A stretch of DNA of 64,000 nucleotides, from NCBI GenBank assembly GCA_022592435.1, contig JABYQS010000058.1:149322-213321 (forward strand), read 5' to 3'. This stretch comes from Cerioporus squamosus (lineage: Eukaryota > Basidiomycota > Agaricomycetes > Polyporales > Polyporaceae). The notes under the pieces were generated by a model. It was not told the origin of the DNA, searched no databases, and saw nothing but the letters and a program-made list of their open reading frames with translations. Shown here piece after piece: positions 20,595 through 32,200 of the stretch (positions are counted from its first letter, which is position 1; every line of letters begins with the position of its first letter). The position numbers and the translations under genes are program-made.

Positions 20595-21693
20595 GAGGTC
20601 AAGCTAAGGACTGGAGTAGAGTAAGTTGTGGCGAGTCCGTTTGAGGGGCAGTAGACTAGAGTAGGGAAGCAACTGAAGTGGACGCGTGCGAGAGACTCAG
20701 AGAGGGTGAGCAAGGCAGGCCCGACGCGCTTGTGGCTACCGCGTTCGCGTTGTGTACTCCTATTTGCTCCAGCGCTTCAGGGGCCCGCCTCCGCCTCGCC
20801 GCGGCCCCCGTTGTTTAACTTGTTACTCGAAGACGACTCGGACAGTTCATGATCATACAGTCGCGGCCGACGTAGTCAAGCAGACTGAACTCTGCCGTAC
20901 CTGTATACGCCCGACTCACTAGGGGGGAACGAACTACGAACCGCGATGGCATGATTCTATATACTTAGTTTGTGTCACTTCATTCGTTCATGTGTTCAAG
21001 TACTGACGCGACTTCGTCAACTACTTAGTATGGTCCTCCGATTGATGAGATCCGTCTGTCTAGTGGAATGGAAGACGCGCGATTGCGCTTTTGAACTAGT
21101 GAGTATGTATGTGGATTTCAAGATCTGCATACGGCGAACAACGTACTCGACATGATCAATCGAGAGATCAATCATGCTTGGGAAGCAGCACTGTCTTTGT
21201 CGATATCGAAGGCGGACTTCGTCTAGTTCATTTTCTGTCAGCCAGCTATCCTCACCATGCAGCCCACCGACGATGACAATGTCGGTAACCCCCAGCAATT
21301 GCCACTCCAAAACGCGAACGACCGCTTATAAACGATGGACGTCCACACGTTACGAGTGCGTACTCGGCCGACCTTTCTTACGTTCAAGTGGCTGACGTTT
21401 CTGTCCAGGAAGAATGGGCAATCATCCGGAGCTCTCGCCAATGATCTGGTATAGTGGATCGACTCTAGTATCCGCGTCTTGTGCTACAACCGTACGGTTC
21501 TGACGATACGTTAGTCAACCTCTCCATCGGCTCAATCCGGGATCTCGGATGGGTGCCCGCGCCCGAGCTAAGTCCGAAGACGAGATTCCTGTGAAGCGTC
21601 GCTGGCCCACTTAGGCAGGTGAGCACGGTCGAGTGAAGTTGCTGCCATCCGCTCGCTATATGACGCTCTCTGCCGTCTCCAGCTTGGGTCACT
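20595..21693. other. Divergent intergenic region
   Basis: About 1.1 kb between the starts of the RNase H2B gene (minus) and the coiled-coil gene (plus). A minus-strand frame at 21,017-21,310 (GVTDIVIVGGLHGEDSW near its start) looks mildly protein-like, but it has no ATG-led gene structure or known motif. A GC-rich block (20,775-20,815) may be a promoter element. Confidence 0.4.
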
Positions 21694-21753
21694 CGCGCAT
21701 ATACCCACCGCGCATATACCCACCGCGCATATACCCACCGCGCATATACCCAC
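21694..21753 (+). repeat. Four perfect copies of a 15-bp unit before a start codon
   Basis: The unit CGCGCATATACCCAC is repeated four times head to tail without change at 21,694-21,708, 21,709-21,723, 21,724-21,738 and 21,739-21,753. It ends 18 bp before the ATG at 21,772. Each unit carries an ATATA core, so the array may act in the 5' UTR or core promoter, or may simply be a minisatellite. Confidence 0.95.
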
Positions 21754-21771
21754 CTCGCGTCCGCCGTCGAC

Positions 21772-22659
21772 ATGGTCCCCAGCCTGAGCGCCCTACTTCG
21801 CTCTCTGCAAGCCTCTGCCTCCTCATTGCGCACAGTCAAGTTCGCCCATACATTCAGCTCGTTCTCATCTCTTGCGGCGTTCGCCGTTCTCGTCTCGAGC
21901 ATCATCTTTTACCTGTTGGTGGTCAGACGCCTAGTAGATGCCCGGGCGAACGCGAGGGAGACGCGCCTCGAAGCCTCCGTTCAAGTACGTCACACTGCTC
22001 AACCTCGACTCCGTCTATTACTCAATGCTGACGAGTGCCTGCATGGTAAGGTCGTGCATACACTCGCCGGAGCGGGTGTCTCGCGGGAGGTGCTTGCCTA
22101 CGCAATCTCAGTCACCGGGTACCCCTCCAGCGTCAACCACCCTGAGGTGGAATCTCTCAGGTGTAGAGGGGAGGTACGCAAAGCTTTACGAAAGCTCGTC
22201 CTCGCCAACAAGCTGGAGAGATTTGTGTACAGGCGGATGGAGGACGCAGAGGACGCAGAGGAGCGGGAGCTGGATGCCGAGAAGAAAGTCGAACTTCGGA
22301 AGGCCAAGCTCGAGCGGATCGTCGAGCATGAGCACGTACTCAAACTGTGGGAGGACGTTGTGGACGAACTGGTGCGAGCCGTGTTTGATCTCCAGCTTGT
22401 TTCGGATGCTCATGCGTGTGGTCCTCACAGGAGCAGCTGCATGTTTCCCGTAGTTCTTCGTCAGCGCGTCATTCGAGTCTGTGACATCAACATGCGCGTA
22501 CACACAAACCATCCCCACAGTCTCCTCTTGATCCCCCTTGGCTGGTTTGAGGGTCATCTCTATGCCACCCGCCTCGTGTACTTCGGACGTCACAGCCCGT
22601 CGCTGCCAGATTGCAAGGGCTCATCATGTCAATACATCTGTGAGTTGGTGTTATCATGA
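21772..22659 (+). CDS. Unrecognised protein with N-terminal membrane segment and coiled coil
   Basis: A frame of 295 codons begins at the ATG right after the 15-bp repeat array. Residues at about 36-54 (SLAAFAVLVSSIIFYLLVV) form one hydrophobic helix followed by Arg, consistent with a membrane anchor. A highly charged helical stretch lies at about 140-205 (LERFVYRRMEDAEDAEEREL, then LRKAKLERIVEHEHVLKLWE) with strong third-position GC, which argues for real coding there. Parts between (21,985-22,115) and after about 22,400 look less coding and may include introns, since GTACGT and GTAAGG donors with a downstream CTCAG acceptor are present. The C terminus is therefore uncertain. The gene converges on the small secreted protein gene, whose stop is at 22,670. 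I do not recognise a family. Confidence 0.5.
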   Translation: MVPSLSALLRSLQASASSLRTVKFAHTFSSFSSLAAFAVLVSSIIFYLLVVRRLVDARANARETRLEASVQVRHTAQPRLRLLLNADECLHGKVVHTLAGAGVSREVLAYAISVTGYPSSVNHPEVESLRCRGEVRKALRKLVLANKLERFVYRRMEDAEDAEERELDAEKKVELRKAKLERIVEHEHVLKLWEDVVDELVRAVFDLQLVSDAHACGPHRSSCMFPVVLRQRVIRVCDINMRVHTNHPHSLLLIPLGWFEGHLYATRLVYFGRHSPSLPDCKGSSCQYICELVLS

Positions 22660-22669
22660 TCGTCATTCT

Positions 22670-22991
22670 CTAGCAGCAGCTCGGAGTGACCTCCTTCACG
22701 CCATCGGGGTACCCCGCAATCCACTGTGCGTTCCCAATCCCGTTCGAGCAGTCCCAGTCGCTCGCTGCGGAGAAGAGCCATGCACCACAGCACCCGAGGC
22801 CGGTGGAGCTGACCGAATACGCGGTCGTGGACAGGTGCGTGCATCCTCCGGACGCATCGTCGACGACCTGGATGGGGGTGCCCGCTGGCGTAGAAGCTCT
22901 GGTACCAGTCAGAGCGCGGCACGAGAGGGGCGGGGCTCTCGCCGACGAGGCTGGTGGCGATGAGGGCGGTGAGGAGGGCGGTGAGCTGCAT
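22670..22991 (-). CDS. Small secreted cysteine-containing protein
   Basis: The ATG at 22,989-22,991 opens a classic signal peptide (MQLTALLTALIATSLVGES). A 55-nt intron (GTGCCG..CTGAC..ATCCAG) is needed to enter the frame VVDDASGGCTHLSTTAYSVS, then STGLGCCGAWLFSAASDWDC, SNGIGNAQWIAGYPDGVKEV and TPSCC before the stop at 22,670-22,672. The mature part is about 70 residues with six cysteines, including two Cys-Cys pairs. The exact donor is a choice: the unspliced signal-peptide frame lacks this cysteine pattern. An apparent 5' UTR intron (22,992-23,043, GTAAGC to CTGCAG) ends exactly at the start codon. The product resembles the small secreted proteins common in basidiomycetes; no function can be assigned. 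Confidence 0.6.
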
Positions 22992-24205
22992 CTGCAGAAA
23001 TGTCAGCGGTATGTCATACGGGTTAGTCGACGGTGGTGCTTACTGTCTTCGGAAGCGTGGTGAAGTTGGTCCGAATCCGAAGACTCCGAAGTAGGTCGTC
23101 GAACAACTGTCGTTGCTATGAGCTTGGGAGTAAATAATAATCTGATGCATGCAATTGAACGTGCCTTCAGAGTCGACTGGAGTAGCAGGTGCTGCTGACG
23201 TCACAGGCTGCGTCCATCAGTCTTTACTTACAGCTTCCACGACTCCTATACAGGTGACGGCCCACTGCGCAGGTGCTTGTCGATATGCATGGATTGGGTA
23301 AGAATCGGAATTTGATGTTTTGCGGGGTACTGTGATGAGGAGTCATGGATATGGGGAGCTAGAAGTCCCGCTGCAGCATATGCAACCTGGAGGACTCTCG
23401 TGTCGTCCGAGTCGCGGATGTTGATCATGTGATCCGCCGACGGTAAAACGCAGCAGAATATCGAGTGCGAAAGATCACTGATCACTGCGAGTCGTTCTCC
23501 TTGTGCTTCCAACGAAAGTGGTGAACTTCCCCCGGGCTTGTTGCCTTCTCGAGTCGGGATCGGATCCCGCGACACCGCGGCGCGGCTGCTTACTGCTGGG
23601 TCTGCATGCAACTTTTGATCAGCTACCATCAGGTGGGATGTATGATGACGTACATACCGCAACATGTGCGGTAGTAATTGTCGGATAGCCACCATGCGAA
23701 GGTGACAGCTCGGCTTGAGGTGACGTGTGGCTGTACATGTGGACCGTGGTTACCCCTCGTTACAAGGAATCCGCCGTGATGATACTCCGGACATGATCAA
23801 CGCGCGATGGCGGTGCACTGACCGCAGGGAACATCGGAGTAGTTGACCTCGTCGGCGACCCTTGAACACCCCGACGAGTCTTGGTCGACTGTACTCACGA
23901 CGCATCACGTTCCAGACCTGCCAAGGGCATCAGCGAACCCTTCAATACCTCAATCTGTACGCCGCAAAGAGCATACCAGGAGACCTACGATGCAATGAGT
24001 TGGCATGTCAACTCAGTCTTCCTGACAAACAGCAACTCCGCCTTCCGATGAAGCATTACAAGATCATTGTTACAGGCGCGGCGTTGAGATTTACTACAAT
24101 TAGAATACACGAACCCGAGTGACATGGCCGATTAGGTGTTCGTACAACAATGAGTGGGAGTCAGTGATTATACAGAGAATGCGTCAGCGCAGGCTTGAAG
24201 CCGCT
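22992..24205. other. Intergenic, includes a probable 5' UTR intron
   Basis: About 1.2 kb between the secreted protein start and the aldo-keto reductase 3' end. 22,992-23,043 looks like a 5' UTR intron of the secreted protein gene. A minus-strand frame at 23,246-23,695 has a partly protein-like centre (LAVISDLSHSIFCCVLPSAD), but no gene structure could be supported around it. Confidence 0.45.
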
Positions 24206-25423
24206 CTACGAAAAGATGTGACAGCCCTCGAAATCCTATCAAAGCCGGAAGGCGTTAGTCCTGGTTTAGCCTCGGATGATCATGAGGGAAGACTCACATC
24301 GGCGGGGTCGTTGAACCTCAAGCCCAGATTCAACCCCGAGATAGCATTCATCTCCTCTTCGGTGAGCTTGATGTGTGCACTCTCCAAGTTCTCGCGCATC
24401 TGTTGTACGGTATCGCTCTTCGGGATAACACAAAGCCCGCGTTGCGTCGCCCACCTCAGCACGATCTGAGCAGGGGTGGCGCCGTGCGCCTCGGCGAGAG
24501 TGGTGATCATCGGGTGCGTGAAGAGGGGCTGCGCGTGCAGGGCCTTCGGCATGTTGAGCTCACGGAAGCCGAGAGGCCCGAAGGAGGAGTACGCGGTGAC
24601 CACCAAGCCCTGGGAACGTGCATACTGCACGGCACGCTCCTGTACGTTGTAAGGGTGGATTTCTATGTATGGCCAGGCGTGTCAGCTTACGTTGCCGAAT
24701 ACCATGACCTCGTGCAGGTACTACACACCAATCTGTAAGACCGATGGCTTGATGCGGGCGTAGCTCAACAGGTCCATGAGCAGCGCGCTACACATATTGG
24801 AGACACCGAGATGCTTGATGAAGCCGAGGTCGACCAGCTCCTCGAGCGCCTGCCATGTCTCCCTGAACGGCACAGGATCGTGCTTCACCTTGCTCTTTCC
24901 GTCGAAGAACCAGCCGGGCGGGTATCGCTCGTCAGGCGAGACGTACTCGAGCGAGATAGCTGTCCGTCCGACGTTTCAGTGGCCCGCATCGCGCGCGTTA
25001 CACGTGAAACACGTTACTCACGGAAGTGCACGTAGTAGAGATCAAAGTAGGACACGCCCCAATCGTGGAGCGAGCGCATAACCGCCTCCTTGACGTGCTC
25101 CTTGCGATGGAAGGTGTTCCACAGCTTGGAGACGACCCATACCTCGTCGCGCGTCACGACGTCGTGGACGATCGCACGCCGGAGGCCTTCACCGCACTCC
25201 TTCTCGTTTCCGTAGTCTGTGTTAATCGTCCGTAAGCGATGAACTCGGAGCGTCACGAATGAGAACAACACATACCACAGGCGCCATCAATGAGCCTGTA
25301 GCCGTTCTTAAGTCCGGTGAAGACGGCCTCGGATGCTTTCTCGCCGTTGTGCTTCCAGGTGCCCATGCCGATCTGAGGTAACTCGGAACCATCGCGGAGC
25401 CAAACGACGGGTGAGGACGGCAT
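24206..25423 (-). CDS. Aldo-keto reductase (xylose/aldose reductase-like)
   Basis: NAD(P)H-dependent cytosolic oxidoreductase of the AKR superfamily that reduces aldehydes or sugars to alcohols. The chosen start gives MPSSPVVWLRDGSELPQIGM. All four catalytic residues are seen: Asp in YRLIDGA, Tyr in the following DYGNE, Lys in VWVVSKLWNTFH and His in DLYYVHF. Further motifs are HLGVSNM, QIEIHPYNVQERAVQYARSQ, TAYSSFGPLG, and the cofactor 2'-phosphate motif IPKSDTVQQMREN (Lys and Arg present, suggesting NADPH use). The last exon is 24,206-24,235, behind an intron with GTGAGT, giving a short terminus ending CHIFS. An in-frame ATG 24 codons upstream exists but adds an unconserved leader. The physiological substrate cannot be read from sequence. 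Confidence 0.9.
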
Positions 25424-25570
25424 GTTGGGCGATGTCAGTTTCAAAAGACAGGAGCTGGCGCAGATGTTTAGTTGATGTGAATGTGGCGGGTTCACTCTAG
25501 TATGGAGCGTTGCTGAGGAGACGGTGTCCCCGCCATATCCTCTGTGCTTTATAGCACTCAGGAGAGAGAA

Positions 25571-25956
25571 CTAGAGCGAGAAGGCTTGCTGCTCGGTCAG
25601 AGGAGTCGAGAGGTCGGTCAGTCCAGCCAGCACCCACGCTTGCATGGACGTATGCCATGATTGGATGGACGAGAAGGAATGTGCGAAGAATGTCCGCAAC
25701 AGTGCTCCAGAGCCAGCGAGGACGGCCGTCGCCACTACCCAGACGCTGAAGGCGGCCTCCACGGCACGCTCATACGCAGCAAGTACTGCTCGAATGGGAT
25801 AGAAAGGGCGGATAAGTGGGGACCACCGCTCTAGAGGGCGGCGGAGGCCCAGTCTAGAGCGTTATACATACCTCTCGGGCCGCCCGCCCGCCCATCACTG
25901 GCGAACTTCTTGACGAGACCTTGACGGACCTCGAACTTTGTGTAGTCAGTGGACAT
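25571..25956 (-). CDS. Small protein with one hydrophobic segment, unknown function
   Basis: Two exons. MSTDYTKFEVRQGLVKKFAS, then DGRAGGPR, is followed by an intron with a GTATGT donor and a TTCGAGCAG acceptor that joins in frame to VLAAYERAVEAAFSVWVVAT. The rest includes AVLAGSGALLRTFFAHSF and ends TPLTEQQAFSL, about 99 residues. The start is the ATG at 25,954-25,956. A hydrophobic stretch (AAFSVWVVATAVLAGSGALL) could be a membrane helix or a buried helix. The clean splice join and codon use support a real gene. I do not recognise the family. It sits between PEX5 and the aldo-keto reductase, all on minus. Confidence 0.65.
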
Positions 25957-26079
25957 AGTCCTGGGACACGGCCCAACTAGACCCTCTCCGTATGTTAGCG
26001 GAACATGAGATACGAATGTTACATTCGTCCGAAGGCACCCGGCTTCCCGGTGGCAGTAGTTAGTACTAAATCCATCCGA

Positions 26080-29000
26080 TCACATCATCTGGAAGTTCAA
26101 GCGGAACGCTGGTGTTGGAAAGCAATTGTATGAGGATGCTTTCATAAGGAGATAGAAGGCTCAACGTACCGTCCAAGTCGCGCTGGTCGCATAGCGTCGC
26201 CAAATCGAGCCGCTGCATGTGCAAGCAACACGTCTTCAGGCTATCCCAAAGCGCATGTGAGGTGACACCCCGGTTATCGTCCACTCCGCTGGGGTCATGG
26301 ACGCTGTCGCCAGCCTGCAATATCAGCGCATCAAGGATGTGTTGCGCCGCCTCGTCGTATCGCTGTTTCGGCGTGAAAAGGAGCAATTCATCAGGACTGT
26401 GACTCGGCCGGGAGGTTGTATGATTCAGGACTTACTCGAAGATTCGTGCAAGATATGCCCAAGTTGAATCTGCGGAGTGGAGGTAAGTGCATGAATTGTT
26501 TTGCATAATGATCCCAGTCTCGGAGATGTACCTTGCTCGGATGTACCCGGGGTTGAGCTCGAGGGCTGTGTAGTAGTATTGGAGAGCCTCCTCAGGATGC
26601 CCGCTGTTGGCCAGCGTGGCACCGACTCGGTTGTAGAGCAACCAGTCCTATTTCAGGCGAAACGCACCCGATAAGTCTCGACATAGGCACTCCAAAGTTA
26701 TGAGACTTACATCCGGACGCACGGCAAGCGCTGTCGTGAAGCAGTCCCGGGCCTTGGCGTAGTCCTAGCAGGGATCCACAGCAGTCAGCTTCGGCCAGAC
26801 AAGCAGAGACAGGCCGGGGCGCCGTGACTCTGGGGTCCTCGCACCTCGTTGGTATTGAGCAGCACAGCCAGCGCGATCTGGATGTCCGCATCGATCTCCC
26901 GCCAGCATGCTCGCGCACGATGCTCATCAAGCAGTGCATCATGTTCTGCAGCCTCTCGCTCGACCTCGCGTCCTCGGGTTCAGGGTTCAGCGCGCGGAAT
27001 TGCGCCACGGCCGCGGAGTACCGCTCGTTGCGTTCCACCCACTCTCGGATCGCGCTGTATGCGCTCGAGCGGTTCCCTTCGTTGGTATGCGAGATCGCGA
27101 GCGCGAGCCAGGAGGCCAGATGAGTGGGATCGAGTTCGAGGGCGCGCCGAAGAGCCTGTACAGCCTTCTGTTCGCGTTCGTTCTCTTGCTGTTTGACGCC
27201 GAGTTCGTACCAACGCGCTGCGTTTGTGGGATCCCGCTGCACAGCGGCCTCCATCTCGAGGACACTCTACCGCCACCATCGGGACATCAGCATCAGCATC
27301 TGTGTGGAGAGACGATGGTGCCTTGGCATCGGGCATTCGGGTAACGTACCTCATAGAGCGTCTCAGTCATGCCCGAGTGCGCGGTGTGGTGTCTCGTGCG
27401 AGACGCTTCCCCATTGAGATAGGGGTTATTTGCCTGAAACTGATAGTTCGATAGCGGGTGCAAGCCGTGCGCGGTTGCTTCGAAAGCGTCCCAGTCTCGC
27501 TGCAGGTTGTCCCACTCCGCTTGCTGTGGGGAAATCTGGGAAGAGGGCGCTTGTCGAGTACTCCCGAACTCCTGCTGCATCTTGATGAAATCCTCGTTCT
27601 CCTGGCGAAAATAGGCGTCGTTGGGGTCCTCCTGACGAGTCCCTCCGACCTCGTCGGAGGTTTGTCCTGTTGCGAGCGACGTTGCCGCGGCGGGCGTGGC
27701 GGTGACAGGCCGCTGGAGCGTGGGCAGCTGCATTCTGTTCACGGCCACTGGCGGAGCATCCACCGCGCGCCCCTTGCCTTTCACATCGGCCTGCGACTGA
27801 ACGCCGCCGGAGGTCTCTGACCGCTGGACCATATCATTCCCCTCGACGGTGACTTCGCCATCACGTAACTGGCGCATGAGGCCCATGAACGCGCTGTTTT
27901 TGAACTTTGGATTCGTCTCATTCTGCACGGTGTGGATGAGCAGGGCCGCAGTGCGGGCAAGCTCGTCCGCATCGTGGGGCTGCTGCGCCCGCGAAGGAGC
28001 CTTGGTGACTGTCTCGGCTTCCACGGGAAGAGCGGGCGCGCTCGCCGCTGAGTTGAAAGAGAGCTCTTGTGACCGGAATTCTTGGTCCCATATGGCAGCT
28101 ACATTGAGAGCAGACAAGGTGAGCGCGGGCTAACGTACCGCATGCAAGTGCTTCGACCGACCATCAATCTGAGGCTTGACTTGGGACAATCCACTCTGTA
28201 TCCCGGCCATCGGAGCGAACTGGGCTGCCGCACTCATGCCTGCCGAAGGGCTCCACGACAGAGCTGCAGTATGATATCAGCCATTTCCAATTTATCCAAG
28301 ACCGATGACCATCCGTAGCGAACTGGGGCCATATCCTCTCTGAGCCCTCGCATTCGAAATCGCGGTGCATATGCGAACGATATAGGCGATATCTTCCCGC
28401 TGTACCCGTCCTTACTCCGTATCCGCGAGCAGGTTTCAATGAAGCGCAGTATCATCCCACCACTACGGCGAACTAACCAACACCGCAGCGTCGGCGGTCG
28501 CGTTATGGCTCAATGGCGGTGTTGGTGTCTACGAACCCCGACATCTCCAGCAATGACGTTCTGGGGGGTGCATATGATGTTCGCAGTGCTTACGGACAGT
28601 CATCGGTGTCAATTATTAGGACATACCAGGCATATAGGTGTTAGGTACGTGTTGCGGGACTGCGGACATGGTTTGCTCGACAGCCATCGGCGTAGCTTGG
28701 TGCTGTACACCACCTGCGAGTGACGCAGATGACGATGGACCAGGTTGCTGCTGGAGGAAGTCGGCAGCCCATGCGGCCGGGCCCGCTTGCAAGGGTGGGG
28801 ATTGAATGGGACTCTGGGTCTGTGGCGACTGCGAGTGTGACGCGGGCAAGCTACGGTGCAGCGCAGAGAGATCAAAAGCAACAGCGGGGGCCGGCGAAGC
28901 TGTGGGGGAGAAGAATCTTGCTGCGTCTTGGTTCACGCCAGGTGCGACAGAGTACTGGCTCCGGAATGTCTGCCGCCGCACGAGTGAACTCGCGTCCTGA

Positions 29001-29216
29001 CGGGGAAACGATACACGCACCTCTCTGGAAGACCCAGCTCGCCCTGCACCAAATTGATCCTATACCACCAGATATCCTTCAGCGAGTGTTGCAAGGCAAA
29101 TACAACTGCCACCCTACTTGCTGTATGCCGCGGTCCTGGTCAAACCGCTTCGAAAGGCCTTGCAAGGGGTTAGAGGGACCGCACTCCGCTCCATTCACCA
29201 GCATTGGGAGAGACAT
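26080..29216 (-). CDS. PEX5: Peroxisomal targeting signal 1 receptor PEX5
   Basis: Cycling cytosolic receptor that binds C-terminal SKL-type signals and docks at the peroxisome. The first exon starts [20 protein letters not shown] and [13 protein letters not shown], with the conserved near-N-terminal cysteine used for export ubiquitination. The disordered half carries docking WxxxF/Y-type motifs: WAADF (about 28,770), WDQEF (about 28,085) and WDNLQRDW (about 27,500). The TPR half includes [60 protein letters not shown] and [15 protein letters not shown], then [21 protein letters not shown] final 3' exon restores [12 protein letters not shown] and the stop at 26,080-26,082. About ten introns are needed. 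This is a typical fungal PEX5. Confidence 0.92.
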
Positions 29217-32200
29217 CGTACACAGCCAGCTTGTCCCAGGACGAGGAGGTGAGAGAGCAAGACAAGGAGTTGGCACTGTAAGCCGGGCTCGTCGCGCATG
29301 ATCTCGGCCACTCGGATTCTGTAAAGCAAGCGCCCATGCTATGGTAAACACGTGAATTGCCTTTCTGAGACCGATCATTAAGGAGAGACTCCTCAAATCT
29401 GACTCGACTCGCAGACAGTGACACTAACCACCGTGCTACTGTCTGAACTCCTACTAGGGCTCGTCGTACACAGGCCCCATACTGAACCTCAACAATCACC
29501 GCTCTACCTCCGGCTTCTGAACTTTGCGATGGCATTAGGGCAATCGTGGCAGGGCAAGGACTGTACCTCATACTCCTCAACTCTTCTCATTGAGCGAAGT
29601 GCCTTCAAGATTAATGAGCAGGGTCCTAATCCCTAGGAGCCGACTTGACTCCTGACTCTCCTACGCAGGATTCCACAGGAGTTGCTTCGAACGCCGCCCC
29701 GACTTACGGCCAGATACGCTCCAGAAGCGTTGCATACAAACGCAAAGGATGACCAAGAGGGTGCAATCAGTTTGGTTGTACCGCTGCAGCCAACACCCTT
29801 CAAGCAATGGGTTCCTGTCGATCCGAACCTACTCGCCGTCCGCTTCTACAGCGACTGCCTAAACGGGCGCCACACCCGCACCGCTTTCCCTTGGCCATAG
29901 TGTCCGCTATCCAGGAGCCGAGCGAACCCGGCGGAATGACTCGCTCGCGCTCTCTGGACCGACATCTCAGGCTCGGACCGACCTGCGCATCCGTCGCACG
30001 TCGCTCAGACGTCTCAAGAGCTGCCACCGCTTACGTTTCCGCGGCATGGAAGCAAGGAACGTGGTCATTGCAAGCCTGAGCGTGCCTGGTACTAAGTATT
30101 GCAAAACGTCGCGGCTGTATGCTAGTACCTGGTAAGTATCAAGTACCTGTACGAACAGCGGACGGACTGACATTTTGGTGACCTGTCCGGTGTCAGTGTG
30201 GGCAAGTCTCGGGCGCAATGCCACAAGCCTCCGACAACTGACAGCTAAACTCCGAAGAATCGAGGGCGCAGACGTTAGAAGGCAAACTGTGTAGCACCGG
30301 TGGGTAAGCTGTCGATTCCTGAGCGCACATGATCTCGAAAGTTCTGACTCTTGCTTCGGAGTGTCTATCCGGTCCGAGACTCTACATGCTCAGGCCAATA
30401 TCAAGCGTCGATGCGTCCCCGGACCGTCGGACGGAGATAATAGGTGGCATCGACGCCAAACCTCGCTGAAACACTTCGACCTCCTCCATGCACGGCCAAC
30501 AGAGTGCCGCTACAACCAGCATTCGTACCCGTCCCCATCGACCGCTCCGACTCGGCGTGCACACTATCCTGGACAGTTCCATCTCGAACTCTGACGGGAC
30601 CCCGACAGCCCTGGTCCTGCATTCCAGCGCTCGTGTGGTCCCATCTCCCGATAGCGAGTGTCTTCGAGTGCGTAACGGGCGCAAGAAGCGCGTCGCAGCG
30701 ATGCCGGGCGCGTCACCCAACTTTCCAATCCTGACCATCGTATGCAGACTCTCGGGGCGTGATGCACGCCCTGCCTGACATATGTAGGCGCATGCGAAAA
30801 CTTGAGTCCTGCGGGTTCTATATCCCTGCACGGTGCTTCGTGCGGTTACCGGTAAGCGGGCACATTCACCTCCTTCCCTTCTACATGATTATCTCCGACC
30901 ACATCTTCCCCAGGGTGCCCCACAAGGCGCAGGGTTTGCGTAGCACGGATTGCAATGAATCAAGGAAACGCAGCATCCTCTCCCACCGCCACGCATCCCA
31001 GGTGTACCATACACCCGATGCATCCCCGAGAGGAAATCAAATCAGAACCGCACCCAAAATCCAACGATATGCAAATCAGGTGCGGGATTTCACCACTTAT
31101 CTGCCACAGCTGACAGATGCGCGCGGAAGAAAGAAGTCCTCCCGGGGAAGGGAGGATCGTGCGACATGTGCTGCGCGGCGAGTCGGCAACGGTCGTCTAG
31201 CAGGCTGCCCAGGAAACATGAGTGGTCGCCGGCGGCCATGGGCTACCACGGCGAGCCTGCCGGCGGGAGGCTCAGGCAGCAGCAGCAGCCCAGTGCTGGG
31301 CAGCGCCGCACGGGACGCTATCAGTGTAATTGACGAAGCCAATTCGAATAGGGTGGCGGTAACTGAGAATTCGAACCAGCGGGGGCGCACCGCCTCCTTG
31401 TGCTCGCACGCTCTAAGTCCACGGGGACCGCCTAGCCACTGCGAGGCCGCCAGGTCCATAGAGATGGGAGGGCTCAGCCGGCTTCTCGCGCGACGCGCCC
31501 AGCGGTCTTGCTCCGACACGCATCCTCGGCGAGCGGGGGGAGTACTTCGCTCCTCGGGGCGCACCGCAGACGCACGCGCTCGATGCAGGCGAGGTATCCC
31601 CATGGACAAGGAGCGCACGAAGACGCTCTGAAGCGACACTCTGCCACGCCGTGCAACCCCGGGAGAGGACGCCAGGTGACAGGTCCGAGGAATCGTCAAC
31701 GGGCCCGGGGGTGTTACATGGCACGCGCTGGTACGGACATCTCACAGAAGAAACTACAAACCCGACCGGGCTATGCGGGTATGGTTTCGCCCCGCCAAAG
31801 CCACCCAAAGCCCGCAAGCTCGAAGGACGAGAGTCCCGGAGTCGAACTCGGGAGTCGGGAGTCGGGGGGACCGAGGCCGCCAGCGCCTGGACGCATGACC
31901 CCGAGCACAGCGCATGCGCAGCAGGCCGCGCTTGGCATGCGCGACACCGCAATAGCGGGGTGCTGTGCACGAGATCTGCCGCCCCCTCTAGCCGTTCCGG
32001 GAAACTATCGCTTACATCATAAGTCGGAGCGGTCCCTGGCCGGTCCATCCTCGTCGCGTTGCGCATGCTGGGTTTTCTGAGCTGTTCAGCGCTCAGCCTC
32101 AGAGGATCAGTATGTAGAGACCGCACCGCAGACGAGGGACCGCAGTCAATTCCCCAGCGAAATCAACCAGCAAATCAATGATCAGGTTGCAGGCGGCAAA

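Noticed and set aside
21694..21753. CRISPR-like repeat array
   Set aside because: The 15-bp units are directly adjacent with no spacers, and the genome is eukaryotic. It is a minisatellite.
22186..22593. Minus-strand frame antisense to the coiled-coil gene
   Set aside because: Its right part looks somewhat coding, but the left part mirrors the strongly coding charged helix on plus. No splice partners or motif support a minus gene.
30382..30831. Minus-strand frame of 149 codons
   Set aside because: It overlaps equally long plus frames, is Arg-rich and without motif or exon partners.
31355..31460. Possible tRNA on minus
   Set aside because: A and B boxes look acceptable, but neither the T stem nor the acceptor stem pairs. 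Kept only as a possible relic.
31834..31864. TTCGA-containing hairpin suggesting a second tRNA
   Set aside because: It is only a simple inverted repeat (TCCCG/CGGGA); no A box or acceptor could be placed upstream.
31413..32126. Minus-strand open frame of 237 codons
   Set aside because: It is rich in Arg, Ala, Ser and Pro, overlaps long frames on the other strand, has no domain pattern, and fits GC-rich noncoding DNA.
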